Source: CAIXSC01 sp046349855 (GTDB lineage: Bacteria > Planctomycetota > Planctomycetia > Pirellulales > Pirellulaceae). From it: a DNA stretch of 64,000 bases. The notes beneath the pieces are model-generated. The model searched no databases, was not told the origin of the DNA, and was given only the letters and a program-made list of their open reading frames with translations. Shown here piece by piece: positions 22,654-30,304 of the stretch. How positions within the stretch are numbered: the stretch's first letter is position 1; each line of letters begins with the position of its first letter. The position numbers and the translations under genes are program-made. The stretch lies in the NCBI GenBank assembly GCA_046349855.1, contig JAXMBM010000027.1, positions 1 to 64,000 on the forward strand. Direction: 5' to 3'.

Positions 22654-23619
22654 ATGGGTTCTTCAGGACGTTGGCAACGGCGTTGGCGACAGGCGTTTCG
22701 CGGTGGAAAAGGAGGCGAGCGGCAGGTCCGCCAGCCGGCCTCGGCCTTCTCGCCTCCGCTGCACCGGCGAGCCTTGCTGCGCGGCGGTCTGGCGGCGTTG
22801 AGCGGTTGGGCGCTGTCGGGTTCGACGTTGCGCGCCGCCGATCTGCCTGTTGGCGTGGAGGCGCGCGATGTGGCTCGGGGACTGATTCCCTTCGAGCGTC
22901 TGACACCGCAGACGCAGGAGCGGCTGTGGGGAGTGGTCGATCGCCCGACCATTCACCGTCGTCTCCCTGGCCAGGTGATTCATTGCGATCCTGACCTGTA
23001 CGTGTTCTTCCTCCGTAACCCGGAGGTCGTGGTCAACATGTGGCAGTTGATGGGGATCACGTCCTTGTCGGTGCGTCGCACGGGGGCCTATTCGTTTGAC
23101 GCCCGCGACGGCATCGGCACGCAGGCCAAGGTCGAATTGATCTACGGGACACCGGATACTCATATTTTTCTGGCGGACGGCGCGTACGAAGGCCCGCTGC
23201 TCAAACGGCGCACGCCGGGACGCTGCGTGCTGGTGCTCAAGTCGGACTATGCGCAGGATTCCCGCGAACGGACTCAGGTGAGTAACCAGCTCGACGCCTT
23301 CCTGCAGCTGGATCAGGCCGGCGCCGAGGTCGTCGCTCGCACGCTGCAGCCCCTCATCGGTAAGACGGCCGATCACAACTTTGGCGAGACGCTGACGTTC
23401 GTCAGTCGGGTCTCGCAGGCGGTGGAAAAGAATGCCACCGGTGTGCAGCGGCTGGCCTCGCGCCTGACGGGAGTTGATCCCAACATACGCGAGAAGTTCG
23501 TGGCCGTGGCGACGGCGGCCAATCATCGCGCGATGCTGCGTCAACCGGCCCCGGAAACGTCGGCGACCTTTCGCGACGACGAAGTGCTGCCCACCTATCC
23601 CACTGCCACTCGGGGCTGA
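22654..23619 (+). CDS. Planctomycete-type exported protein, probable Tat substrate, function unknown
   Basis: 321 residues. After a long basic N-terminal stretch comes HRRALLRGGLAALSGWALSGSTLRAAD, a twin-arginine-like motif followed by a hydrophobic core and Ala-x-Ala. The mature part contains LPGQVIHCDPDLYVFFLRNPEVVVNMWQLMG, VELIYGTPDTHIFLADGAYEGPL and a helical C-terminal half with QLDAFLQLDQAGAEVVARTLQP. The unusual YVFFLRNPEVVVNMW stretch should make it easy to find relatives. I know no function. The ATG at 22654 has only a weak ribosome site; the true start could lie further in. The stop is followed within 11 nt by a perfect palindrome. Confidence 0.65.
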   Translation: MGSSGRWQRRWRQAFRGGKGGERQVRQPASAFSPPLHRRALLRGGLAALSGWALSGSTLRAADLPVGVEARDVARGLIPFERLTPQTQERLWGVVDRPTIHRRLPGQVIHCDPDLYVFFLRNPEVVVNMWQLMGITSLSVRRTGAYSFDARDGIGTQAKVELIYGTPDTHIFLADGAYEGPLLKRRTPGRCVLVLKSDYAQDSRERTQVSNQLDAFLQLDQAGAEVVARTLQPLIGKTADHNFGETLTFVSRVSQAVEKNATGVQRLASRLTGVDPNIREKFVAVATAANHRAMLRQPAPETSATFRDDEVLPTYPTATRG

Positions 23620-23630
23620 ACGGCCTGGCA

Positions 23631-23652
23631 GATCAACTCGATCGAGTTGATC
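23631..23652. repeat. Perfect 22-bp palindrome past a stop codon
   Basis: GATCAACTCGA (23631-23641) is followed directly by its exact reverse complement (23642-23652), with CGATCG at the centre. It starts 11 nt after the stop at 23619. The symmetry leaves no room for a hairpin loop larger than a few central bases, and no T-tract follows, so a protein-binding site is at least as likely as a terminator. Confidence 0.7.
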
Positions 23653-23927
23653 GAGTCACTTGAGCGGGTCTAGTCGTTCGGGCCGCTCGGGCTGGTCGGA
23701 GGCCCCACACTCGGCCGCGATCTCACTCTCGCCCGGCCGGATCGCGCCCAGCCTCTTGCGCTGGGCGGTCGCGTGGCTTGTGAGTGCTCTCGGCGGCGGT
23801 TGTTGATGCCGCTTGTTCCCCCCGAGGCCAAAGGCACCCTTGGGCATGCCGTCGACCGGGAGCGGCTGCGGTACGTGGTCCTGCTGTCTTTCCCCAGGGT
23901 TGGACAGCGTCAGGCTCTCCGGCCTAA

Positions 23928-24098
23928 GGCAGTGTGAAGTGTTTATTTGGGTGCGACTGGGTGTGGATGATGGCAATGCGGGGGCATCGTTGCGGCAATG
24001 CGGGGGTATTGTTGTGGCAATGCGGGGGTATTGTTGTGGAGCGCTCCGCGATCCAACACCTCGATGTCCGGACGTTGGATCGCGGAGCGATCCACGAC
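23928..24098. repeat. Dispersed inverted-repeat element, copy A
   Basis: Opens with a 29-nt head GGCAGTGTGAAGTGTTTATT... (23928-23956) shared with copy B with one mismatch. Three tandem 22-bp units follow (23972-24037). The core inverted repeat has a left arm at 24033-24057 (25 nt, two mismatches to the other copies) and a right arm at 24071-24098, around a 13-nt spacer. Each arm is itself a small hairpin, GGATCGC-NNN-GCGATCC. It sits between two convergent genes and 41 nt past the stop of the minus-strand lipoprotein at 24140. Short frames through it look like translated repeat and not genes. The rest of the 520-nt gap 23620-24139 holds the palindrome and otherwise nothing I can support. Confidence 0.8.
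23972..24037. repeat. Three tandem 22-bp units inside copy A
   Basis: Units at 23972-23993, 23994-24015 and 24016-24037, each beginning GGCAATGCGGGGG. Units two and three are identical; unit one differs at three positions. The same GGCAATGCGG element occurs once in copies B (59475) and C (60150), so copy A has expanded a piece of the shared repeat. Confidence 0.85.
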
Positions 24099-24139
24099 TA
24101 TGACGACAACGGAGACGACGAGGGGCGGATGGTCGTGCG

Positions 24140-26767
24140 CTACCGACGGGCTCCCGCTTCGCGGGCGGCTGTGGCCCGTTCATCAAATACCCAGTAGGCC
24201 TGGCCGTCGCGCTGAGCGGGAGTGAGCCAGGGGCGGCGGGAAGCGTTGGCCGAGGCACGGAGCAACTGGTTCAGATCCTGCAGAATCGGGACGCTGTTGC
24301 CGTAGTACGAGTGACCGAGGATGCCCGTGTCGACCTCCGTGACGTCCACGGTTTCCACTCCCGGGATGACGACCAGGTTGGAGCCCGAGTCTCCGGCACG
24401 CGGATAGCCGTGCACCAGCTTCGAGGCCACCAGCGCCTGATCCCGGGACGACGCGTACAAGGTCACCTGGTTGGCGTTTCGCGTGAGGACCGGCGCAATG
24501 TCGCGTTTGAAGACTTCGGCATCGACGTCAGGCGCGGCCAGCACGATCTGGTGGAAGTTGCGCCGGGCCGAATGGTCTTCCAGTGTCAATTCCTGAATGG
24601 CGGCCGCCAGCGCTCGATTGCCCATGCTGTGCGCGATCAGATTGATGGCCTGAGCGTCGCTGCGTTGAGCGATGTCGCGGAGGAACTTCTTCAAGTGGGG
24701 CACGGTCCAGGCCACATTGGTTTCATCGATCGGGTACTGCAGGAGCCCCCCCTGGGAAGGCCAGCTGTAGAAGATCGGGGCCCCTTCGAAATTGAGGTCG
24801 TGAGCCATCTGCGCGGTCCGCCGCGCCGCCATGTCGAACGTCACGTTGTAACCGTGAATGAAGACAAACAGATCCTTCCGCGGCGAAGCGGCCACCCGCT
24901 CGCGAATCGACGTGAAGAACGCCTGTTCATCCCGCGGTTCGACACTCTTCAGGATGATGTGCTTGTCCGACCGCTCCTCGACCTCCAGCCGCCACACCGA
25001 GGGACGTTCGACCTGCCCCACGACATGCCGCTTGGGAATCGTCACGGCACATTCGCCATACTGCAATTCACCGCGCCCATTGCCGTAAGCTACGCCGGCT
25101 GAAGTTGTTCCGCCCGCCGACTCACCCCGGAAAGCCTGGACGATCACCACCAGGAGCACCACGCCTGCCACCGCGCCCGCTCCCAGGCTCCAGACAGGCC
25201 GGGACGCTCGATAGCTGAGCAGGGCGACGATCAGCGCCGTGAGGAACAGGCCCAGCGCCAGCAACGATGCGGGACGGGTCAGTCGCCCCACCAAGGTCAG
25301 CGGACCAGCCGCCACCGGGAGTCGGTCGGTGCCGTAGTACACCTTCACCAGCGTAAACGGTTCATCATCGCCCGGTGTCGCCGACTTGGCGGCCGACGCC
25401 TCGCCATCGCCACTGCCCAGCAGCCCCTGCACCTGGCGATCCCCATCGTCCGACGACGACGTGACCGGCGGTTCCGCAGTGGCCGCCGGACCAAGCGAGT
25501 CGGGACCAGCCGAGTCGGGGGCAGCCGACTCGGGGGCAGCCGGCCCTGGCATAGCCGATTCGGGAGAGGTCGCTTCGGGTGCGGCTGATTCGGGGAGTGG
25601 CGTCTCGGCCGGGGCAGATTCTGGCGCCGGCGCGGTGGGACCCGCTTCGACCGAGTCATTCGCTACCCCGGGAGCAGGAGCGGCGTCCCCAGGATCATAC
25701 GCACGTCCCGGCGCGGGTGCTTCTTCCGCTTCCGGCAGCGGAGTCGTGGCGACCGGATCCGGAGTAAACTCGGCCGGCGCCCGAGCCGGCGTGCCAGCGC
25801 GGGTGGGAAACGGAGGGATCGGCGGCGACGGAGTCGTCGTGGGGGGAGGACCGTAGTCGGCAGCAGACGGAGGCACTGCCGGTCGGGGCGCTCCGCCCGC
25901 GGGGTCCGAGGCGGCGGAACGTGTGGGAGGAGTCGGCGTCAGGCTGGCGGCTCCCAGCCGCAGCGGATTGATGCGCGGAGCGGGCGGGATCCGCGGCTCC
26001 GACTTCCGCAACGGATTGCCACTCCCGGTCACCGGAGCGGGTGGGACCGGCACGCTGCCCGAAGGAATGCGGGGGGGGAAGGGAGGCCGAAATCCCTCGG
26101 GGCGCGGAAGCCCACTCAAAGGACTCGCCGGTGCCGGCGTGGTTTCGCGAGTCGACTCACTGTCGCCCGAATCGGCCGCTCCGAAATTCTGGCCCGTCAA
26201 AGGTGTTCCGCTGTTGATCCGCGGCTCCCGGGGCACTCGTTCCTCGCCCCGCCCCATCGGACTCAGCACCCTCGGTCCCGGTTCGGCGGCCCCCGGTTCA
26301 GCGGCCCCCGGTTCGGCCGTGCCCGGTTCAGCAGAGCCCGGTTCAGCCGTTCCCGGTTCGGTTCCCGCATCACTCGCGGCATCCGCTCCGGATCCCGGAA
26401 TGGCGACCGGAGTTGGCACGGGCGGCTCGTTCGGCAGCGAGGCTTCGGGTTCAGCGGTATTCGCCTGAGGCGGCACAGGAACCGTGGGGGGAATCCAGCT
26501 GTCGGCTCGTTCCTTGGGCAGCGATGCCCAGCGCGGCGACTCGGCCTCGGTCGGCGCCGCCTGCAGGTCGGGTGTCTCGGCCTTCAGTTCGTTGGCGTCC
26601 TCGGGAACGGGGGTGACACGTTTCTCCGCGCGTCGTTCCCCATCGGCCTTGGTGGGCCGGGAGAGTGTCGATGCCGTAGGGCTGGATGCGGAATCGGCTC
26701 CACAGCCGGACGCCAGGGCGGCAACCAACCAGGCCCCGAGGACGATCAACCCATTTGCCCGTTTCAT
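24140..26767 (-). CDS. Lipoprotein with a long Pro/Glu/Ala-rich linker and an alpha/beta-hydrolase (DUF900) domain
   Basis: 875 residues. The N-terminus is a lipoprotein signal (LVAALASGC, Cys near 22). Residues about 30-460 are low-complexity, rich in Pro, Glu, Ala, Ser and Thr, including runs of the five-residue unit (G/S)(T/A/S)AEP. Two hydrophobic segments near 500-555 (ALGLFLTALIVALLSY, AVAGVVLLVVIVQAF) should span the membrane. The C-terminal domain is a DUF900-type hydrolase: FVFIHGYNVTF near 635, FYSWPSQG near 660, the nucleophile in LIAHSMGNRAL near 712, and a late HSYYG His. The whole suggests an envelope-anchored esterase or lipase held away from the membrane by a flexible stalk. 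ATG at 26767 is fixed by the lipobox. The 141-nt gap upstream shows nothing notable. Confidence 0.8.
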   Translation of the reverse strand: MKRANGLIVLGAWLVAALASGCGADSASSPTASTLSRPTKADGERRAEKRVTPVPEDANELKAETPDLQAAPTEAESPRWASLPKERADSWIPPTVPVPPQANTAEPEASLPNEPPVPTPVAIPGSGADAASDAGTEPGTAEPGSAEPGTAEPGAAEPGAAEPGPRVLSPMGRGEERVPREPRINSGTPLTGQNFGAADSGDSESTRETTPAPASPLSGLPRPEGFRPPFPPRIPSGSVPVPPAPVTGSGNPLRKSEPRIPPAPRINPLRLGAASLTPTPPTRSAASDPAGGAPRPAVPPSAADYGPPPTTTPSPPIPPFPTRAGTPARAPAEFTPDPVATTPLPEAEEAPAPGRAYDPGDAAPAPGVANDSVEAGPTAPAPESAPAETPLPESAAPEATSPESAMPGPAAPESAAPDSAGPDSLGPAATAEPPVTSSSDDGDRQVQGLLGSGDGEASAAKSATPGDDEPFTLVKVYYGTDRLPVAAGPLTLVGRLTRPASLLALGLFLTALIVALLSYRASRPVWSLGAGAVAGVVLLVVIVQAFRGESAGGTTSAGVAYGNGRGELQYGECAVTIPKRHVVGQVERPSVWRLEVEERSDKHIILKSVEPRDEQAFFTSIRERVAASPRKDLFVFIHGYNVTFDMAARRTAQMAHDLNFEGAPIFYSWPSQGGLLQYPIDETNVAWTVPHLKKFLRDIAQRSDAQAINLIAHSMGNRALAAAIQELTLEDHSARRNFHQIVLAAPDVDAEVFKRDIAPVLTRNANQVTLYASSRDQALVASKLVHGYPRAGDSGSNLVVIPGVETVDVTEVDTGILGHSYYGNSVPILQDLNQLLRASANASRRPWLTPAQRDGQAYWVFDERATAAREAGARR

Positions 26768-26908
26768 GGCCTCTTCCCCTCGCAATGGCGATGGCGCGCG
26801 CGAGCCCACCGGCCCGGCGCTCGCTCGCCGACTCTTCCGTTATGAATCGGGCGCGAGGGAAGGAAGGGTTGAGGAGATTATGCCGTTTCTGCGGAAGGAA
26901 GCGAATCT

Positions 26909-27565
26909 TCAGGTTTTCGGCAGCAGACTCAGCACCGCGGGGCTGGGGCGGGCGATCACGTGGGCGGCGATCAGCTTACCCAGTCCCTCAACCTTTTGCT
27001 GACCGGCCTCGACCGCCGCCTTGACCGCTGCCACATCCCCCCGAATGATCACGGTGATGTAGCCGCCGCCCAGTTTTTCTTTGCAGACGACTTCCACATT
27101 GGCCGCCTTGCAGGCGCTGTCGATGGCCTCGAAAACGGCGGTGAACCCCTGGGTTTCGATCAGGCCCAGTGCGTATGAGCTTTCGGCCACGGTGAGCTCC
27201 TTGGTGGTGTGCAGGCGGGTGGCCGGGGAGGGATCACGGCCGGTCGCGGGCAACATGACAACGGATTGTTCGATCAGTGGATTGTATTCGGGTGGGCTTT
27301 CCAGGGCGGGCCAGGCCCGCGGTTCCGGCCGGGAGAGCAGCGAGCGGATCGGCCGACCTCCCAGGCGTTCCGCACAGGCAAAGCCGGCTGCCAGGGCCGC
27401 GGACACGGCAGCGGTGTCACCCAGCACTTTGATTACGACGCCGTAAAAGTCGTTCCATTCGACCTGGAGCAGGCGAATTCCCGCCGTCTTTTCCAGCGTA
27501 TCCAGGGCGACGAGGGCGGGGGTCAGCCCCGTGGTTTCCAGAATTCCCAGACTTTCCGGCACCAT
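26909..27565 (-). CDS. Tandem-domain bacterial microcompartment shell protein (BMC-T type)
   Basis: 218 residues with two BMC domains. The first (about residues 4-68) has ESLGILETTGLTPALVALDTLEKTAG and VLGDTAAVSAALAAGF; the second (about 130-200) has YALGLIETQGFTAVFEAIDSACKAANV, KEKLGGGYITVIIRGDVAAVKAAVEAG. Such tandem proteins form pseudohexameric trimers in microcompartment facets. The 60-residue linker between domains (about 70-128) is Pro-rich and longer than usual. The pore loop of domain 2, KLGGGYITV, is close to BMC-H pores; domain 1 differs (VEWNDFYGVVIKV). No other shell gene, encapsulated enzyme or BMC vertex protein is in the window, so this copy is an orphan. It is divergent from a GT2-flippase pair across 194 nt. 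Confidence 0.9.
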   Translation of the reverse strand: MVPESLGILETTGLTPALVALDTLEKTAGIRLLQVEWNDFYGVVIKVLGDTAAVSAALAAGFACAERLGGRPIRSLLSRPEPRAWPALESPPEYNPLIEQSVVMLPATGRDPSPATRLHTTKELTVAESSYALGLIETQGFTAVFEAIDSACKAANVEVVCKEKLGGGYITVIIRGDVAAVKAAVEAGQQKVEGLGKLIAAHVIARPSPAVLSLLPKT

Positions 27566-27759
27566 CGTTCCCCTCGCGCGTCCCAGGCCCCGTTCGTGGA
27601 CATGGCATACTATAGCTTGCAGGCAGACGTTACGAATGGCGATTTCCTCCCTGGTCGGAGTGCGAATCGTATCGCATATTTTCCCACAGGCTTTACCGCC
27701 CGCATTCCATTTCCATCCTTGATATTCCTCCCTATTGGCCTCCGAGAGGGTCGCACCTC

Positions 27760-28644
27760 ATGAGTCCGGCGCCTCCGACACGCATCGATCTCGATTCGAA
27801 CGACCTGAACCAGCTTCGGGCGGCCCTCAATGACATCGCCGAGGACGTCCGGAAGAAGACGGTCGACGGCCCGTATGCTCGTAACCTGGAAGTACTCAAG
27901 CACTTGTACGGCGAAGAGAAGTGCAAGACCCTGGGCATTTACCAGATCCCTGACGGCTTCGTCCTTTCGGTTGTGATTCCCGCCTTCAACGAGGTGGAGA
28001 CGATCGAGGCGGTTCTGGCCCGGGTCCGCAACACCGGGCTGCCGGTCGAGATGATTGTCGTCGATGACGGCAGCACCGACGGCACGCGCGAACTGCTCCA
28101 CGAACTGCAGCGGAAGAAAAAAGAGCTCTTCGAACTGGTGCTCCACGAGCGCAACCAGGGGAAAGGGGCGGCGGTCCGGAGCGGCTTGCTCCGCGCGACC
28201 GGCAATGTGGTCGTCATCCAGGACGCTGATCTCGAATACGACCCCGAGGATTTCCACCTGATGCTCCAGCCGATCCTGGAGAATGAGGCGGACATCGTGT
28301 ACGGCAGCCGTTTTCTGGGCAGCGATCCGTCGATCTCCCCCGCCTGGCACCGCCGCGGCAACCAGTTCCTCACCTACCTGTCCAACAAGCGCACGCGTCT
28401 GCCGATTACCGACGTCGAGACCTGCTACAAAATGTTTCGCCGGGAACTGATCCAGCCCATTGCCGAAACGCTGCGCGAGCGGGGATTCGGCATCGAGCTC
28501 GAGATTACTGCCAAGTGTTCCCGCGTGCCGGGTGTGCGGTTCGTCGAGCGGCCGATCCGCTACGCTCGCCGGTCCTATGCGGAAGGGAAGAAGATCGGCT
28601 GGAAGGACGCGTTCTGGGCCCTGTGGTGCATCGCCCGCTACTGA
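27760..28644 (+). CDS. Family 2 glycosyltransferase, dolichol-phosphate-mannose-synthase-like
   Basis: 294 residues. After about 65 helical residues the GT-A fold begins with LSVVIPAFNEVETIEAVL, then MIVVDDGSTDGT, GKGAAVRSGL and IQDADLEYDPEDF, the last giving the metal-binding DxD-like Asp residues. The C-terminus has DVETCYKMFRRE and GIELEITAK, typical of the DPM1/ArnC-like branch that adds a sugar from a nucleotide donor to a polyprenyl phosphate carrier. There is no C-terminal membrane helix. It is followed after 34 nt by a flippase, so the pair probably builds and exports a lipid-linked glycan. ATG at 27760 follows a GAGAGGG site. Confidence 0.9.
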   Translation: MSPAPPTRIDLDSNDLNQLRAALNDIAEDVRKKTVDGPYARNLEVLKHLYGEEKCKTLGIYQIPDGFVLSVVIPAFNEVETIEAVLARVRNTGLPVEMIVVDDGSTDGTRELLHELQRKKKELFELVLHERNQGKGAAVRSGLLRATGNVVVIQDADLEYDPEDFHLMLQPILENEADIVYGSRFLGSDPSISPAWHRRGNQFLTYLSNKRTRLPITDVETCYKMFRRELIQPIAETLRERGFGIELEITAKCSRVPGVRFVERPIRYARRSYAEGKKIGWKDAFWALWCIARY

Positions 28645-28678
28645 TCGACACGGCCGGCCTTTCCGAAAGCACGCTGCG

Positions 28679-30187
28679 ATGAGCGACTCGCCGACTCCCG
28701 CTCGAGTCGCAGCGGACTTGACGCGTCAGGCCCGCGGAGGTGCCCGCTGGGCCCTCGGAGCTCAGCTGGCCAGCCAGCTCACGTCACTGCTCGTCTTCGG
28801 CATCGTCTGCCGCTGGATCGCTCCCGCCGATCTGGGCGTGTTCAATACGGCCCTGCTGATCGTCACTCTGCCGCGCATGCTGGCGCAACTGGGGGTCGCC
28901 GCGGCGACGATCCAGAAAGAAGAACTGGACGCGACCGAACAAGCGACCTTGTTCTGGTTCAACCTGGTGCTGAGTCTACTGTGCGCTGCCGCATCGACGC
29001 TCGGCGGCTGGTGCGTGGGTCTGTTGTCGTCCTCGGACCGTCTGCCGGCGCTGACGCTGCAACTGGCCGGAACAACTCCGCTGGCCGCGGTCGGAGCGCT
29101 CCACCTGGCGCTGCTCGATCGTCACCTGCGCGTGACGCGTTCCGCGACCGCTCGCTGGCTCGCTCAGGCAGTGGCAGGAGCGGTCACCGTGTGGCTGGTC
29201 ACGCGCGGCGCGAGTGTCGGTGCCCTGCTCGCTCAGCAGTACCTGGAATTGGGGTTCCTGGGACTGGCGGCCTGGGTGCTGGAGCCCTGGCGCCCCGGCT
29301 GGCCCGGACCGCTGCGGATGATCCGCGAATCGCTTCGTCTGGGACGTCACACCGCGCTGATCAATCTGGTTTTTTATATCGCTCAGAACTCGGACAAGTT
29401 GCTGCTCTATGTGCTGCTGGGTGGCACGCGTGTCGGAGAAACGGCCGTGGGGATGTACTCCCTGGCGTTCAACTTCCTGATGAAGCCGGTCTATTTCGTG
29501 TCGACCCCGGTCAGCAGCGTGATGCTGCCGGCGCTGTCGCGGGCCGCTCCGGACCAGCCGACCTATCGAGGGCTGGCGCTGCACTTCTACCGTCTGTCGG
29601 CGGTCCTGCTGTTTCCCAGCGGCTGCGGACTGATGGTCGTCGCCCCCGAGGTGACGCGGGTGCTGGCGGGGCGGCAGTGGGACGAAGCGGGATGGCTGCT
29701 GGCGATTCTGGCTCCGGCGGTGCTGGCCCAGGGCCTGCTCAACATCACAGGGAGCCTGCTGACGTCGAAGGGACACACGCGCTGGCTGCTGCGGGCGGCG
29801 CTGGTGATCACCCTGGTGCAGTTGCAGGGATACGTCGCCGGCTTCTGGCTCGGCGGGATGGCCGCTCCGCCGCCGCTCGGACCCGTCCAGGGAGTGGCCG
29901 CGAGTTATACCCTGGTCCTCAGTTTGGTGCTGCTGCTACCCTACCTCGCCGCATCCTGGAATCAGGTGGGACTGTCGGTGGTGCCGCTGCTGCGAGCGTT
30001 GCTGCCGACTTTGCTCCATGCGCTGCTCATGGCGGCCGGGGTGTGGGCCGTGCGTCATGGGTGCGAGTCGCAGCCGCTCTGGCAGGAGATCGCGCCGCTG
30101 TTTCGTCTGCTCTTCCTGGTGGCCGTCGGAGTGGTCCTCTATCTGGCGCTGGCACGGCGTGAGTTGCGTGAATTGATGCGCGCCTGA
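28679..30187 (+). CDS. Polysaccharide flippase, MOP/Wzx-like
   Basis: 502 residues with about 12-14 hydrophobic helices and the N-terminal pattern GARWALGAQLASQLTSLLVFGIVCRWI seen in the MOP superfamily of lipid-linked oligosaccharide flippases (Wzx, TuaB, RfbX). Further matches: ADLGVFNTALLIV, HTALINLVFYIAQNSDKLLLYVLLG in the middle and MYSLAFNFLMKPVYFVSTPVSSVMLPALS. It moves undecaprenyl-linked sugar units across the cytoplasmic membrane. Start at ATG 28679, 34 nt after the glycosyltransferase, supports an operon. No polymerase or ligase follows, so the glycan may be short or finished elsewhere. Confidence 0.85.
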   Translation: MSDSPTPARVAADLTRQARGGARWALGAQLASQLTSLLVFGIVCRWIAPADLGVFNTALLIVTLPRMLAQLGVAAATIQKEELDATEQATLFWFNLVLSLLCAAASTLGGWCVGLLSSSDRLPALTLQLAGTTPLAAVGALHLALLDRHLRVTRSATARWLAQAVAGAVTVWLVTRGASVGALLAQQYLELGFLGLAAWVLEPWRPGWPGPLRMIRESLRLGRHTALINLVFYIAQNSDKLLLYVLLGGTRVGETAVGMYSLAFNFLMKPVYFVSTPVSSVMLPALSRAAPDQPTYRGLALHFYRLSAVLLFPSGCGLMVVAPEVTRVLAGRQWDEAGWLLAILAPAVLAQGLLNITGSLLTSKGHTRWLLRAALVITLVQLQGYVAGFWLGGMAAPPPLGPVQGVAASYTLVLSLVLLLPYLAASWNQVGLSVVPLLRALLPTLLHALLMAAGVWAVRHGCESQPLWQEIAPLFRLLFLVAVGVVLYLALARRELRELMRA

Positions 30188-30304
30188 GGTCTTCCCGGGC
30201 CGCTGATGGGGACGCCCCAGCGCGCCGCGACGGCTTTTCCCGACGTGCGGGCTGTGCCACGATAGGCACTCCAACCTCGCCTCGCACGCCTCCGGAGGAA
30301 TCAC

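Noticed and set aside
23928..24098. Possible CRISPR array in copy A
   Set aside because: The units abut without spacers, only three exist and no cas gene is near.
23813..24258. Small frames running through repeat copy A (for example 23934-24197)
   Set aside because: They translate the 22-bp and inverted repeats, so the predicted residues reflect the repeat and not a gene.
26909..27565. Part of a sugar-degrading microcompartment operon
   Set aside because: No aldolase, aldehyde dehydrogenase or second shell gene is present within the window.
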